From Bradyrhizobium sp. 1(2017) (GTDB lineage Bacteria > Pseudomonadota > Alphaproteobacteria > Rhizobiales > Xanthobacteraceae): a DNA stretch of 64,000 nt. Where the stretch lies: assembly GCF_011602485.2 (NCBI RefSeq), contig NZ_CP050022.2, forward strand, positions 6,592,001-6,656,000. Direction: 5' to 3'. Numbering within the stretch: the first letter of the stretch is position 1; each line of letters starts with the position of its first letter. Positions 32,021 through 42,327 of this stretch are shown piece by piece. The notes beneath the pieces are model-generated. The model did no database searches, had not been told where the DNA came from, and saw only the letters and a program-made list of their open reading frames with translations. The translations under genes and the position numbers were made by a program.

Positions 32021-33423
32021 TTGGAGAGTCCCATGTATTTCGGCAGCCAGAGGGTCAGGTCGGGAATGTAGGTGATCGCGATCAGCGCGAGCATCAGCGG
32101 CACCAGCCAGGGCAGGATCGCCACCGTCGTGCGCTCGACCGAGAGCTTTGCCACGCGGGCAAGCACGAACAGCACCATACCGAGCGGCGGATGCAAGAGG
32201 CCGATCATCAGGTTCAGCGTCATGATCAGGCCGAAATGAATCGGATCGATGCCGAGCTTGAGCACGATCGGCAGCAGGATCGGCACCAGGATGGTGATCG
32301 CCGCCGTGGTATCGATGAAGCAGCCGACGAACAGGATCAGGATGTTGGCGAGCGCCAGAAACACCCATTTGTTCTGGGTGATGCTCAGCATCCAATCCGA
32401 CAGCATCTGGGCGGCCTGCGACACCGTCAGCAGCCAGGCGAAGATCGAGGCGGCGGTAACGATGAACAGCACCGAGGCCGTGGTCTCGATGGTGTCGAAC
32501 GTCGCCTTGGCGACGGTCCGGAACGTCATGGTGCGGTAGCGCACGAGGCCGAGGAACAGCGACCAGATCACTGCGGCGACGGCGGCCTCCGTCGGCGTGA
32601 ACCAGCCGAGCGTCATGCCGCCGATCAGGATCACCGGCGCCATCAGCGCCATGACCGCGGAGAAATCGAAGTACCAGTCGATCACGAGCAGCGTGCCGAG
32701 GCCGATCACGACCGCCACGTTGACCGAGAGGCCGGCGAGCGTCATCAGCCAGATCGCCATCGGGAAAGACAGCACGATGACAATCTCGAGGCCCGCCGAG
32801 CCGAGCTGCGGCCAGGAGAACGGCGTATCGCTGCCCCATTTGTTCTTGTGCGCGAAGTAGGTGACCGTCGCCATCATGAACAGGGTCAGGACGACGCCCG
32901 GAATGACGCCGCCCAGGAACAGCGCGCCGATCGAGACGTTCGCCATCATGCCGTAGATCACGAAGGGCAGCGACGGCGGGATGATGGGCCCGAGCGTCGC
33001 CGAAGCCGCGGTGACGCCGACCGAGAACTCGGTGGAGTAGCCGTGGTCCTTCATCGCCTTGATCTCGATGGTGCCGAGGCCGGCGGCATCTGCGATCGCG
33101 GTGCCGGACATGCCGGAGAAGATCACCGAGCCGATGATGTTGACGTGGCCGAGGCCGCCACGCATCCAGCCGACCAGCGCGACGGCGAATTTGTAGATGC
33201 GGCCGGTGACGCCGGCAATGTTCATGAGATTGCCGGCCAGGATGAAGAACGGCACGGCGAGCAGCGGAAAGCTCTCGACGCCGGCGATCATGCGCTGCGC
33301 CAGCGTGACGTCGGGCGTCACGCCGCTGACCAGGATGTAGAGCAACGACGACACGGCCATGGCGATCGCCACGGGAACGCCGAGCAGCATCAGGACGAGA
33401 AAGCCTCCGAGGAGCAGCAGCAT
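32017..33423 (-). CDS. TRAP transporter large permease (DctM family)
   Basis: A 468-residue membrane protein with about 12 helices that carries the Na+/substrate translocation pathway. N-terminus LLLLGGFLVLMLLGVPVAIA, SGMSGTAIADAAGLGTIEI, GPIIPPSLPFVIYG and LHPPLGMVLFVLARVAKLS are all DctM hallmarks. The ATG at 33423, after GAAGGATAAG, lies four bases after the small-permease stop; a longer in-frame start would overlap that gene. Confidence 0.95.
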   Translation of the reverse strand: MLLLLGGFLVLMLLGVPVAIAMAVSSLLYILVSGVTPDVTLAQRMIAGVESFPLLAVPFFILAGNLMNIAGVTGRIYKFAVALVGWMRGGLGHVNIIGSVIFSGMSGTAIADAAGLGTIEIKAMKDHGYSTEFSVGVTAASATLGPIIPPSLPFVIYGMMANVSIGALFLGGVIPGVVLTLFMMATVTYFAHKNKWGSDTPFSWPQLGSAGLEIVIVLSFPMAIWLMTLAGLSVNVAVVIGLGTLLVIDWYFDFSAVMALMAPVILIGGMTLGWFTPTEAAVAAVIWSLFLGLVRYRTMTFRTVAKATFDTIETTASVLFIVTAASIFAWLLTVSQAAQMLSDWMLSITQNKWVFLALANILILFVGCFIDTTAAITILVPILLPIVLKLGIDPIHFGLIMTLNLMIGLLHPPLGMVLFVLARVAKLSVERTTVAILPWLVPLMLALIAITYIPDLTLWLPKYMGLSK

Positions 33424-33427
33424 GGTC

Positions 33428-34006
33428 TTATCCTTCCGATCCGTCGTAGGCACCGGGACGTTCGAGGACCGAGTAGCCCTGCCGCCAGTTCTGTATCGCC
33501 ACCTGCACGGAGCGTGCGAACATCAGCACGAAGCCGAGCAGCACGGCGTAATAGACGTAGTCCTTGGGAAGATTGATTGTGGTCATGGATTCGTCGCCGA
33601 TGATCTGGATGTAGACCCAGACCAGCTTGATGGCGTAGCCGAAGAAGGCGATCCGGATCAGGTCGATCACCGTCGCCAGCGCGCGCGCCACGAAATGGGG
33701 CAGATAGCGATAGACCAGGTCGACCTGGATGTGACGCGACAGCCGCACGCACATCGAGGAGCCGATGAAGACCACGCCGATCAGGCAATAGGTCGCGATC
33801 TCCTCGGTCCAGGCGTAGCTGTCGTTGAGCACGTAGCGGGTAAAGAACTGGAGGAAGACGGCGAGCGCCATCACCCAGAAGATCGCGAGCGCCAGCCAGT
33901 CCTCGAAAGCGTAGACGCCGAGATCGACCTTCGGCGTCGCCTCTTCCTCGAACGTATGGGCGATCTCGTCCGCGGTGATCTGCCGGTGGATTTCGGCGGT
34001 CGACAT
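33428..34006 (-). CDS. TRAP transporter small permease (DctQ family)
   Basis: 192 residues with four hydrophobic helices. FEDWLALAIFWVMALAVFLQ, FFTRYVLNDSYAWTEEIA (the conserved RYVLN..WTEE motif), then LIGVVFIGSSMCVRLSRHIQ. The long acidic N-terminus (about 40 residues) is cytoplasmic. It forms the membrane complex with the DctM protein just downstream. Separated from the binding-protein gene by two hairpins. Confidence 0.94.
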   Translation of the reverse strand: MSTAEIHRQITADEIAHTFEEEATPKVDLGVYAFEDWLALAIFWVMALAVFLQFFTRYVLNDSYAWTEEIATYCLIGVVFIGSSMCVRLSRHIQVDLVYRYLPHFVARALATVIDLIRIAFFGYAIKLVWVYIQIIGDESMTTINLPKDYVYYAVLLGFVLMFARSVQVAIQNWRQGYSVLERPGAYDGSEG

Positions 34007-34033
34007 GGGGTTGCTCCTGGGAACCTGACCGTC

Positions 34034-34104
34034 GTTCCGGGGCTCGCAAAGCGAGAACCCGGAACCTCGAGATCCCGGGTTCGGTCCTGCGGACCGCCCC
34101 GGGA
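34034..34104 (-). terminator. two tandem hairpins between binding-protein and permease genes
   Basis: GTTCCGGGGCTCGC-AAA-GCGAGAACCCGGAAC (34034-34065) and TCCCGGGTTCGGTCC-TGC-GGACCGCCCCGGGA (34073-34104) form strong adjacent stems. They lie inside the TRAP operon. A likely effect is partial termination or protection of the dctP 3' end, giving more binding protein than permease. Confidence 0.55.
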
Positions 34105-34118
34105 TGACGACTACGTCG

Positions 34119-35096
34119 TCATTTCACCGCCTGGATCCGCTCCCAGTCAGCCTTGCGGTAACCGAACGTCTCGAACGCGACGTTCTTCAGCACGGTGTCG
34201 CGGAACTCGTTCTTGTCGACCTCGGTCACCGACAGGCCCTTCTCCTTGAAGAAGGCGACCAGCTTGGCTTCGTTCTGCTTGATCTCGCCGGTGGCCTTGG
34301 CGGCGGCTTCCTGTGCGACGTCGGTGAAGATCTTCTTGTCCTCGTCGCTGAGCTTCTTCCACAGCGCACCGGCGATCACGGTGTTGAGGTGATCGACGAT
34401 ATGGCCGGTCAGCACGATGTGCTTCTGCACCTCGTAGAACTTCTTGGCCTCGATCGTGGTCAGCGGATTCTCCTGGGCCTCGACGGTGCCGTTCTGGAGC
34501 GCGAGATAGACTTCGGCGAAGGCGATCGGCGCGGTGTTGGCGCCGCAGGCGCGCGGCATCGCGAGGTAGGCCGGCACGTCGGGCACGCGCATTTTCAGGC
34601 CCTTCATGTCGGCGCAGGTCTTGATCGGCTTGTTCGACGAGGTCTGGCGCACGCCGTAATAGGTCACCGCGACGATGTGGTGGCCGCTCTTGTCCTCATA
34701 GCCCTTGGCGAGCTCCTTGAAGATGTCGCTCTTGGTGTAGGCGAGCAGATGATCGGCGTCGCGGAATGTGTAGGGATAATAGGTCACGCCGATCGGCGGG
34801 AAGCTCTTGGCGGCGAAGCTCGATCCGGAGATGATGATGTCGACCGAACCGAGCGAGAGGCCCTGGTTGATGTCGGCTTCCTTGCCGAGCTGAGAGGCCG
34901 GATAGACCTCGATCTGGTAGCGCCCGTTGGTGCGCTTGCCGATCTCCTGCGCGGCCCAGACCGAGGCGGTGTGGAACGGCTCCGAGGTCTCGTAGACATG
35001 GGCCCATTTGAGCTTGGTCTGCGCCATGCCTGCGCTGGTCGCAGCCAGCAGCGTGGCGGCGGAGATCGCCGCGGCAATCGTCATTTTCTTCAACAT
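34119..35096 (-). CDS. TRAP transporter substrate-binding protein (DctP family)
   Basis: A 325-residue periplasmic protein. Signal peptide MLKKMTIAAAISAATLLAAT to AGMAQ, mature start TKLKWAHVYETSEPFHTASV, and GLKMRVPDVPAYLAMPRACG, whose arginine is the usual clamp for a substrate carboxylate. The operon context (uxuA, idonate-type dehydrogenase) suggests a hexuronate or aldonate. The ATG at 35096 follows GGAGGAAAAG; an upstream ATG at 35111 would overlap that ribosome-binding site. Confidence 0.95.
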   Translation of the reverse strand: MLKKMTIAAAISAATLLAATSAGMAQTKLKWAHVYETSEPFHTASVWAAQEIGKRTNGRYQIEVYPASQLGKEADINQGLSLGSVDIIISGSSFAAKSFPPIGVTYYPYTFRDADHLLAYTKSDIFKELAKGYEDKSGHHIVAVTYYGVRQTSSNKPIKTCADMKGLKMRVPDVPAYLAMPRACGANTAPIAFAEVYLALQNGTVEAQENPLTTIEAKKFYEVQKHIVLTGHIVDHLNTVIAGALWKKLSDEDKKIFTDVAQEAAAKATGEIKQNEAKLVAFFKEKGLSVTEVDKNEFRDTVLKNVAFETFGYRKADWERIQAVK

Positions 35097-35165
35097 CGAC
35101 TTTTCCTCCATCGTTCAAGTCTGCTTCTTGTTCGCCCGCCCCGACAGGATGCGGGCCGCCCAATC

Positions 35166-35978
35166 TCACCGCCGCCGCGTCTCGCTGCTCGCAGCCGGCT
35201 TCTTCGGCGCGTGTTTCGATCTTGACGGCTTTGCCGCAGCTCGCGCCGTGCGACTGGGTCCTGACGACGATCCCGCCGCGTTCTCGGCGCCGAAATTCTG
35301 CGCAAAACGCTCCTGGGAGCGCGCCAGGTGCTCGCGCATCGCCTCGCGCGCGGCGTCCGGATCATGCGCCGCGATCGCACCGCGCACCGCGCGATGCTCG
35401 TCGAGCGCCGTGCGCCAGGTGCCCGGGCTCTCGAAATAGTGCGCCAGCTGCGCGAAATAGGGATTGAGACGCTGGTCGAACAGCTCGCCGACCACGCGCA
35501 CCAGAACGGCATTGCCGAGGCTTCCGGCGATCGCGACGTGGAACGCGCGATCGTGGACCATCGAGGCATCGCCGGGATGCTCGACAGTCTCCATCGCGAC
35601 CAGGGATGCATCGATGCGGGCGATGTCGTTCTTCGTCGCCACGCGCGCGGCCTCTTCGGCGATGGCGCTTTCCAGAAATTCGCGGGCGCGCAGCAGCTCG
35701 AACGGGCCCTCGATGACGGAAGCTGGCGCGGGCGTAGCAACGGCAGCGGGCTCGATCACGTAGATGCCGGAGCCGACACGGATGCGGAGGCGGCCTTCGA
35801 CCTCGAGCGCGATCAGGGCTTCGCGCACGGTCGGCCGCGACACCTTGAGCTGCTCGGCGAGCTCGCGCTCGGTCGGCAAGCGGCTGCCGACCGCGTACTC
35901 GCCGCTGTCGATCAGGCTTCGCAATTGATCGGCGACCTGGCGATAGAGCCGTCTCGCCTCCACAGCTTCCAGCGGCAC
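35166..35978 (-). CDS. GntR-family regulator with FCD domain (UxuR-like)
   Basis: 270 residues. Winged helix: RRLYRQVADQLRSLIDSGEY, RLPTERELAEQLKVSRPTVR and GSGIYVIEP. The FCD effector domain follows (RAREFLESAIAEEAARVATK to HLARSQERFAQNFG), with a basic C-terminal tail. GTG 35978 is chosen because GGGAGGA sits six bases upstream and the protein then begins next to the DNA-binding domain; the frame is open back to 36071. It probably represses both uxuB and the TRAP/uxuA operon through the palindromes at 36032-36060. Confidence 0.92.
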   Translation of the reverse strand: MPLEAVEARRLYRQVADQLRSLIDSGEYAVGSRLPTERELAEQLKVSRPTVREALIALEVEGRLRIRVGSGIYVIEPAAVATPAPASVIEGPFELLRAREFLESAIAEEAARVATKNDIARIDASLVAMETVEHPGDASMVHDRAFHVAIAGSLGNAVLVRVVGELFDQRLNPYFAQLAHYFESPGTWRTALDEHRAVRGAIAAHDPDAAREAMREHLARSQERFAQNFGAENAAGSSSGPSRTARAAAKPSRSKHAPKKPAASSETRRR

Positions 35979-36031
35979 GCTGGTCCTCCCGAAAGGGTCG
36001 CGCGGAACACCTCCCGGGTGCCCGCGCCCTG

Positions 36032-36060
36032 CCAATTTTGGAAAATTGGTCTTACCAATT
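36032..36060. promoter_or_regulatory. two overlapping perfect palindromes, likely UxuR-type operator
   Basis: CCAATTTT-GG-AAAATTGG (36032-36049) overlaps AATTGGT-CTT-ACCAATT (36044-36060). The second has the TGGT-N3-ACCA core of FadR-subfamily GntR sites, and its AATTGGT/ACCAATT half-sites match those known for E. coli UxuR/ExuR. It lies between the GntR gene and uxuB, 64 bases before the uxuB ATG. Confidence 0.65.
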
Positions 36061-36123
36061 GACCAAAGCATTGACCGAGGACGGGTGCCATGTCAAGCAG
36101 CGGCAAAGCAAAGGGAAACGTCC

Positions 36124-37608
<1,485 letters not shown>

Positions 37609-37696
37609 CCTCAAAGCATCTTGGAATGCTGCACTGCGGTCAAAGTCGACGGAAGTCGCGCTTGATTTTTGCCTGTCATTGCCGCACCCGGGAGGC

Positions 37697-38104
37697 ATGG
37701 CAAAGGACAGTAAGGTCATCGCCGCAAACGCGGCCTTCTACGCCGCCTTTTCGACCGGCAATTTCGACGAAATGGAGCGGATGTGGGCGGATGACGACGC
37801 CATTTCCTGCATCCATCCCGGGTGGCCGGCCATTATCGGGCGGGCCACGGTGATCGGAAGCTGGCGCGACATCCTGCAAAATCCGGAACGGCCGCAGATC
37901 GTTTGCGCCGAGCCGCAGGCGATCGTCGACGGCGACAGCGCGCGCGTGCTCTGCATCGAGATCGTCGACGGCACGGCCTTGGCCGCGGCGAACCATTTTC
38001 GCCGCGTCGGCGACGGCTGGCGCCTGGTGCATCACCAGTCAAGCCCGATCGCGCAGATTGTCGAGCAGTCTGAAGACGATAGCCCAAGCCATCGCGTTCA
38101 CTGA
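37697..38104 (+). CDS. NTF2-fold (SnoaL-like) protein
   Basis: 135 residues with the small cone fold of NTF2/SnoaL proteins: AFYAAFSTGNFDEMERMWAD, then CIHPGWPAIIGRATVIGSWR and AANHFRRVGDGWRLVHHQSS. Proteins of this type are often uncharacterised housekeeping proteins. ATG 37697 follows GGGAGGC. The gene stands 88 bases after uxuB, with its own ribosome-binding site. A palindrome follows the stop. Confidence 0.88.
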   Translation: MAKDSKVIAANAAFYAAFSTGNFDEMERMWADDDAISCIHPGWPAIIGRATVIGSWRDILQNPERPQIVCAEPQAIVDGDSARVLCIEIVDGTALAAANHFRRVGDGWRLVHHQSSPIAQIVEQSEDDSPSHRVH

Positions 38105-38111
38105 ACACGAC

Positions 38112-38129
38112 GATCACGCCGGCGTGATC
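38112..38129. terminator. perfect 18-bp palindrome between convergent genes
   Basis: GATCACGCCGGCGTGATC is a perfect palindrome 7 bases after the NTF2-fold gene stop; a T-run (GTTGTTTTTCGACTTTTTG) begins about 15 bases later. It may help terminate the plus-strand gene. Confidence 0.4.
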
Positions 38130-38171
38130 TACTGTGCATGGGGTTGTTTTTCGACTTTTTGTTTAGGCCCC

Positions 38172-38894
38172 TCACCCAAGCCCCGCCAGATCGTCCAGCA
38201 CGGCCTGCGCATCGCTGAAATCATCGTCCCGGAAGAACATGCTGCGGGTGATGAGAACGGGAATGTTGGCCCGCGAGGCCGCGATCAGCCCGTTGGCGGA
38301 ATCCTCGATGGCGACGCAGTCGGACGCATCGAGCTTCAGCCGTGCCAGCACTTCGAGATAGACATCCGGCGCGGGCTTCTTGTGCTGCACGTCGTCTCCG
38401 GCGACGACCACGTCGAAATCCGCGGCCCAGCGCGTTCCCAGCGCCTGCGAGAGCAGTGCATCGATGTTGCCGTGCGAGGTGGTGGTTGCGATCGCAAGCC
38501 GCTGGCCGCGCACCTGCGCCGCGGCCAGCAGCTCCGCCACGCCCGGCCGCAAGCGACAGCAGCCGGTCTCGATCAGCCCGGCATAATGCGCGGTCTTGAT
38601 GCGGTGAAGCTCCGCGATGTCCGCGTCGGATAATGGCGCAGCGATCCGCAGCCTTGCGTGGTAGGCGCGCATGCGTTCCTTGCCGCCCGTCACCCGCAGC
38701 AGGTCCTTGTAGACCGCGCGGTCCCATTCCCAGCCGAGACCGTGGCGCGAGAAGGCATGGTTGAAGGCTTGCCGGTGCAGCTCCTCGGTTTCAGCTAGGG
38801 TGCCGTCGACGTCGAAGATCAGCGCCGCGGCCTGCCGGATCAGGTCGGCAGCGCCCGATGGTGCTAGGATGGCCGCTTCTGCCTGCATGATCAT
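38172..38894 (-). CDS. HAD-superfamily phosphatase, CbbY-like
   Basis: 240 residues. Motif I LIFDVDGTLAETEELHRQAF with the two aspartates, motif II ATTTSHGN, motif III KKPAPDVYLE and motif IV CVAIEDSANGLIAA. The cap sequence AFNHAFSRHGLGWEWDRAVY and the lysine region VTGGKERMRAY are typical of CbbY, which removes xylulose-1,5-bisphosphate, an inhibitor of Rubisco. Other sugar phosphates remain possible. Start 38894 (MIMQ) follows GAGGGG. Confidence 0.9.
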   Translation of the reverse strand: MIMQAEAAILAPSGAADLIRQAAALIFDVDGTLAETEELHRQAFNHAFSRHGLGWEWDRAVYKDLLRVTGGKERMRAYHARLRIAAPLSDADIAELHRIKTAHYAGLIETGCCRLRPGVAELLAAAQVRGQRLAIATTTSHGNIDALLSQALGTRWAADFDVVVAGDDVQHKKPAPDVYLEVLARLKLDASDCVAIEDSANGLIAASRANIPVLITRSMFFRDDDFSDAQAVLDDLAGLG

Positions 38895-39034
38895 GACGCC
38901 CCTCGCTGACGAGCAACCATCGCCCGAGGCTGCGGGCGAGACAAATCGCAATATCTTTTGCCCGACCCAAAAATCTCTTATGAGCGGAGGCGCGCGCAGC
39001 GGCGCGATGGAACCCCGACCGGCACGGCAGAGGC

Positions 39035-39883
39035 ATGCGGCTCTTCATTCTCGGCTTCGGCTACAGCGCCGGGCATTTCGTCCGCAGATTCGGCGGCGCC
39101 TTCTCGCACATCGCCGGCACCGTGCGCGATCCCGCGCGGCGGGACGATCTCACCGGCATCGAGATGCATCCTTTTTCCGGGAGCGATCCGGATCGCACGA
39201 CGGCCGAACGCGTCAGTGAGGCCGATGTCCTTCTCATCTCGATCCCGCCCGGCAGCACCGGCGATCCTGCGCTTGGAGCATTCGGCAACAGGCTGGCCGG
39301 GCGCCGCCGCAAGGTCGTCTATCTCTCCACCATCGGCGTCTATGGCGACCACGGCGGCGGATGGGTGGACGAGAGCACGCCGCCGCAGGCTGCGCTCGAG
39401 CGCACGCAGATGCGGATCGCGGCGGAGCAGGCCTGGACCGATACGACCGGCGGCGAGGCCGCGATCCTCCGGCTTGCGGGCATCTACGGCCCCGGCCGCA
39501 ACGCGCTGGTGACACTGCGGGCGGGAACGGCCCGGCGCATCATCAAGCCGGGACAGGTCTTCAACCGCATCCATGTCCACGACATCGCAAGCGCGATCAT
39601 GGCCGCTATTCATCACCCGAGCGGCGGCATCTGGAACGTATGCGACGACGAGCCCGCGCCGCCGCAGGACGTGATCGCCTATGCCGCACAGCTGATGGGC
39701 GTTGCACCGCCACCCGAAGAAGCGTTCGCGACCGCCGGGATGTCGGCGATGGCCCGCAGCTTCTATGCCAGCAGCGCCCGCGTCTCCAACGCGAAACTGA
39801 AGCGCGAGCTTGGCGTCGCGCTGGCTTGCCCAACCTATCGGCACGGTCTCGATGCACTGTGGCGCGCGGGCGAAGGACGTTAG
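39035..39883 (+). CDS. NAD-dependent epimerase/dehydratase-family protein (YeeZ-like)
   Basis: 282 residues of the extended SDR type. Cofactor loop LFILGFGYSAGHFVRRF, ADVLLISIPPGSTGD, active-site region VVYLSTIGVYGDHGGGWVDE, RLAGIYGPGRNAL and the end VSNAKLKRELGVAL. It may reduce or epimerise a nucleotide sugar, but many such proteins have no known substrate. It stands alone on the plus strand between the CbbY-like phosphatase and a beta-lactamase-like protein. Confidence 0.9.
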   Translation: MRLFILGFGYSAGHFVRRFGGAFSHIAGTVRDPARRDDLTGIEMHPFSGSDPDRTTAERVSEADVLLISIPPGSTGDPALGAFGNRLAGRRRKVVYLSTIGVYGDHGGGWVDESTPPQAALERTQMRIAAEQAWTDTTGGEAAILRLAGIYGPGRNALVTLRAGTARRIIKPGQVFNRIHVHDIASAIMAAIHHPSGGIWNVCDDEPAPPQDVIAYAAQLMGVAPPPEEAFATAGMSAMARSFYASSARVSNAKLKRELGVALACPTYRHGLDALWRAGEGR

Positions 39884-40006
39884 GGTTCCGGCATCTCCCG
39901 CGCGTCCCTGACATGCTTTGCCTGCGCTTGACTTCGATCCGGTGCCGACATGATCTAGGCGTCGAGCGAGCCATTGCATAACGAGCTCGCCTCTTGGGAG
40001 AATGCA

Positions 40007-41272
40007 ATGAACAAGACGCTCGCCATGATCGCGGTGACTGCCATCATCACGCTCGGTGCAGCCGGCGCCGCACCGCTGCCCGAAGCCAATCCCGACGATG
40101 CCGGATTCTCCAAGCAGGGGCTCGCGCGACTCGACAATTTCTTCGCGCGCGAGATCGCCGCCAAGCGCGTGCCCGGCGCGGTCGTCGCGGTGGCGCGCGA
40201 CGGCAAGCTCGTGCACTACAAGGCATACGGCATGCTCGATCCCGACAAGGGCACGCCGATGCCGATCGATGCAATCTTTGCGCTGGCTTCGATGACCAAG
40301 CCGATGGCGGCGGTCGCGGGCCTGACCCTGATGGAGCAGGGCCGGCTGCCGCTCCAGGCTAAGCTGTCCGACTACTATCCCGGCTTTGCCGACATGAAGG
40401 TCGGCGTGCCCCAGGCCGACGGATCGCTCAAGCTCGAGCCGCAGGCTTCGCCGATCTTCATCCACGATCTCTATCGCCACACCTCCGGCCTGATGTATGG
40501 CGGCCGTCCCGACAGCTCGAGTCCGGTGGCCCGGCAATATCCCGACGGCATAGCGCCGGCGATCGAAGGCGACACCGAGGCCTTCATCGATCGCATCACC
40601 AAGCTGCCGCTGGCGCATCAGCCCTCGACCGAGTTCGAATACGGTTTTTCGATCGACGTGCTCGGCGCGGTGGTCGAGAAGGTGAGCGAGCAGAATCTCG
40701 GCGACTATCTCGCCGCCAATGTGTGGCAGCCGCTCGGCATGAAGGATGCAACCTTCCACCCGACTGACGCGCAGCGCCCTCGCCTCGCCCGCCCCTTTGC
40801 CAATGATCCGCTGACCGGCAAGCCGCAGGCGATCAAGCTGCTGGACACGCCGACCAAATTCGATTGCGGTGGCGCCTGCTCGTTCGCGACGATCGGCGAC
40901 TATCTGCGCTTCGGGCAGATGCTGCTCAACGGCGGCGAGCTCGACGGCCAGCGCATTCTCGGACCGAAGACCGTGCACCACATGACCACCAACCATCTCG
41001 GCCCCGAGATCAAGAACAACGTTGCCAATGTCGAGCCGCATCGCGGCGGCTTCGGCTTCGGCCTCTCGGTCGCAGTCCGCACCAGCGAGGGCCTGTCGTC
41101 GGTCCCCGGAAATCCCGGCGAGTTCACCTGGAATGGCGCCTACGGAACGCAGTTCTTCTGCGATCCCGAGGAGCGTCTCGTCGTGGTGGTGGGGACGGCC
41201 GCGCCGGGCGAGCTCAGGAAATACTATCGCGAGCAGGTCCAGGACATCGTCTATGGCGCGATGGTGAAGTGA
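40007..41272 (+). CDS. serine hydrolase of the class C beta-lactamase/EstB family
   Basis: A 421-residue exported protein. Signal peptide MNKTLAMIAVTAIITLGAAG then AAPLPEA. The nucleophile motif S-x-x-K is in FALASMTKPMAAVAGL, the tyrosine motif in FEYGFSIDVLGAVVEKV, and the third motif region is near GNPGEFTWNGAYGTQFFCD. Such proteins are more often esterases or peptidases than beta-lactamases. ATG 40007 follows GGGAGAA. A strong terminator follows, shared with the convergent dienelactone hydrolase. Confidence 0.92.
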   Translation: MNKTLAMIAVTAIITLGAAGAAPLPEANPDDAGFSKQGLARLDNFFAREIAAKRVPGAVVAVARDGKLVHYKAYGMLDPDKGTPMPIDAIFALASMTKPMAAVAGLTLMEQGRLPLQAKLSDYYPGFADMKVGVPQADGSLKLEPQASPIFIHDLYRHTSGLMYGGRPDSSSPVARQYPDGIAPAIEGDTEAFIDRITKLPLAHQPSTEFEYGFSIDVLGAVVEKVSEQNLGDYLAANVWQPLGMKDATFHPTDAQRPRLARPFANDPLTGKPQAIKLLDTPTKFDCGGACSFATIGDYLRFGQMLLNGGELDGQRILGPKTVHHMTTNHLGPEIKNNVANVEPHRGGFGFGLSVAVRTSEGLSSVPGNPGEFTWNGAYGTQFFCDPEERLVVVVGTAAPGELRKYYREQVQDIVYGAMVK

Positions 41273-41290
41273 GATCGTCGCGCTGAAATG

Positions 41291-41319
41291 AAAAGGGCGG
41301 CCGACCGGGCCGCCCTTTT
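41291..41319. terminator. bidirectional Rho-independent terminator
   Basis: AAAAGGGCGGCC-GACCG-GGCCGCCCTTTT is a perfect 12-bp stem with A-run and T-run at its ends, placed between the convergent beta-lactamase-like and dienelactone hydrolase genes. It can terminate both. Confidence 0.92.
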
Positions 41320-41338
41320 GTCTCCGTAATATCTAGCG

Positions 41339-42229
41339 TCAGCTCAGGACGCCATATTTCCTGAACCAGGCCTGCGCCTGCTTCCAGGCATCTTCGGCGG
41401 CTTCCTTGCGGTAGCTGCTGCGGTAGTCGGCATGGAAGCCGTGCGGCGCTTCGGGGTAGATCTTGAATTCGGCCGTCTTCTTGTTCTGCTCGAGCGCAGC
41501 CTTCATCTGCTCGACCTGCGCGACGGGAATGCCGGTATCGGCACCGCCATAGAGGCCAAGCACCGGCGCCTTCATCTCGGGTGCAAGCTGCATCGGGCTC
41601 TTCGGCCACAGCGGATTTTCCGGGTCGACCACGGTACCGTAGAAGGCAACGCCTGCCTTGAGCGTGCCGCTGTGGGCGGCATATTCCCAGACGGTGCGGC
41701 CGCCCCGGCAGAAGCCGATGATGCCGAGCTTCGCGGTGTCGCCGCCTTGCGATCCCGCCCAGGCCACCACCGCATCGAGATCGGACAACAGCTCGGCGTC
41801 CGGCTTCGCATTGACGATCGGCAGCAGGGCCTTGATGTCCGAGACCTTGGTCAGATCGGTGCCCTTGCGGAAATAGTAATCGGGCGCGATCGCGAAGGCG
41901 CCCAGCTTGGCGAGGCGCCGCGTCACGTCCTTGATGTATTCGTGCAGGCCAAAGATCTCCATCGCCACGATGATCACCGGCGCCTTGGTGTTGCCGGCCG
42001 GGCGGGCAAAATAGGCAGGCATCTCTTCGGAGCCGACCTTGATCCTGGCGTCGCCGGCCTGGAGGCCGCTGGTGTCGGTCGTGATCACCTCCGCGCGCAC
42101 GGGCCCGGCTGCAAGCGTGTAGCCTGCGGCCACGGCTGCGGTCGCGCTCATGAATCCGCGGCGCGAAACCGGGGCGACCTTTGTCAGCCCGACGACGTCG
42201 GATGTCATGGTGGTTTCGAAACTCATCAT
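41339..42229 (-). CDS. dienelactone hydrolase-family protein with Tat signal
   Basis: 296 residues. The N-terminus holds VAPVSRRGFMSATAAVAAGY and a cleavage-like site after GPVRA, so it is exported by the Tat path. The hydrolase domain has the cysteine nucleophile in IGFCRGGRTVW, Asp in GLYGGADTGIP and His in PEAPHGFHADY. These are the dienelactone hydrolase triad residues. The substrate is uncertain; many exported members are not tied to aromatic breakdown. The ATG could be 42229 or a later Met. Confidence 0.92.
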   Translation of the reverse strand: MMSFETTMTSDVVGLTKVAPVSRRGFMSATAAVAAGYTLAAGPVRAEVITTDTSGLQAGDARIKVGSEEMPAYFARPAGNTKAPVIIVAMEIFGLHEYIKDVTRRLAKLGAFAIAPDYYFRKGTDLTKVSDIKALLPIVNAKPDAELLSDLDAVVAWAGSQGGDTAKLGIIGFCRGGRTVWEYAAHSGTLKAGVAFYGTVVDPENPLWPKSPMQLAPEMKAPVLGLYGGADTGIPVAQVEQMKAALEQNKKTAEFKIYPEAPHGFHADYRSSYRKEAAEDAWKQAQAWFRKYGVLS

Positions 42230-42327
42230 CTATCCCTTCCTGCTGCCTATGTAGTGCCCCCGGGGGCGACGCATTCGCCAATAACTGCCGGCGAAACGCA
42301 AATCACCAGCCTGCGAGCACGCTGCGT

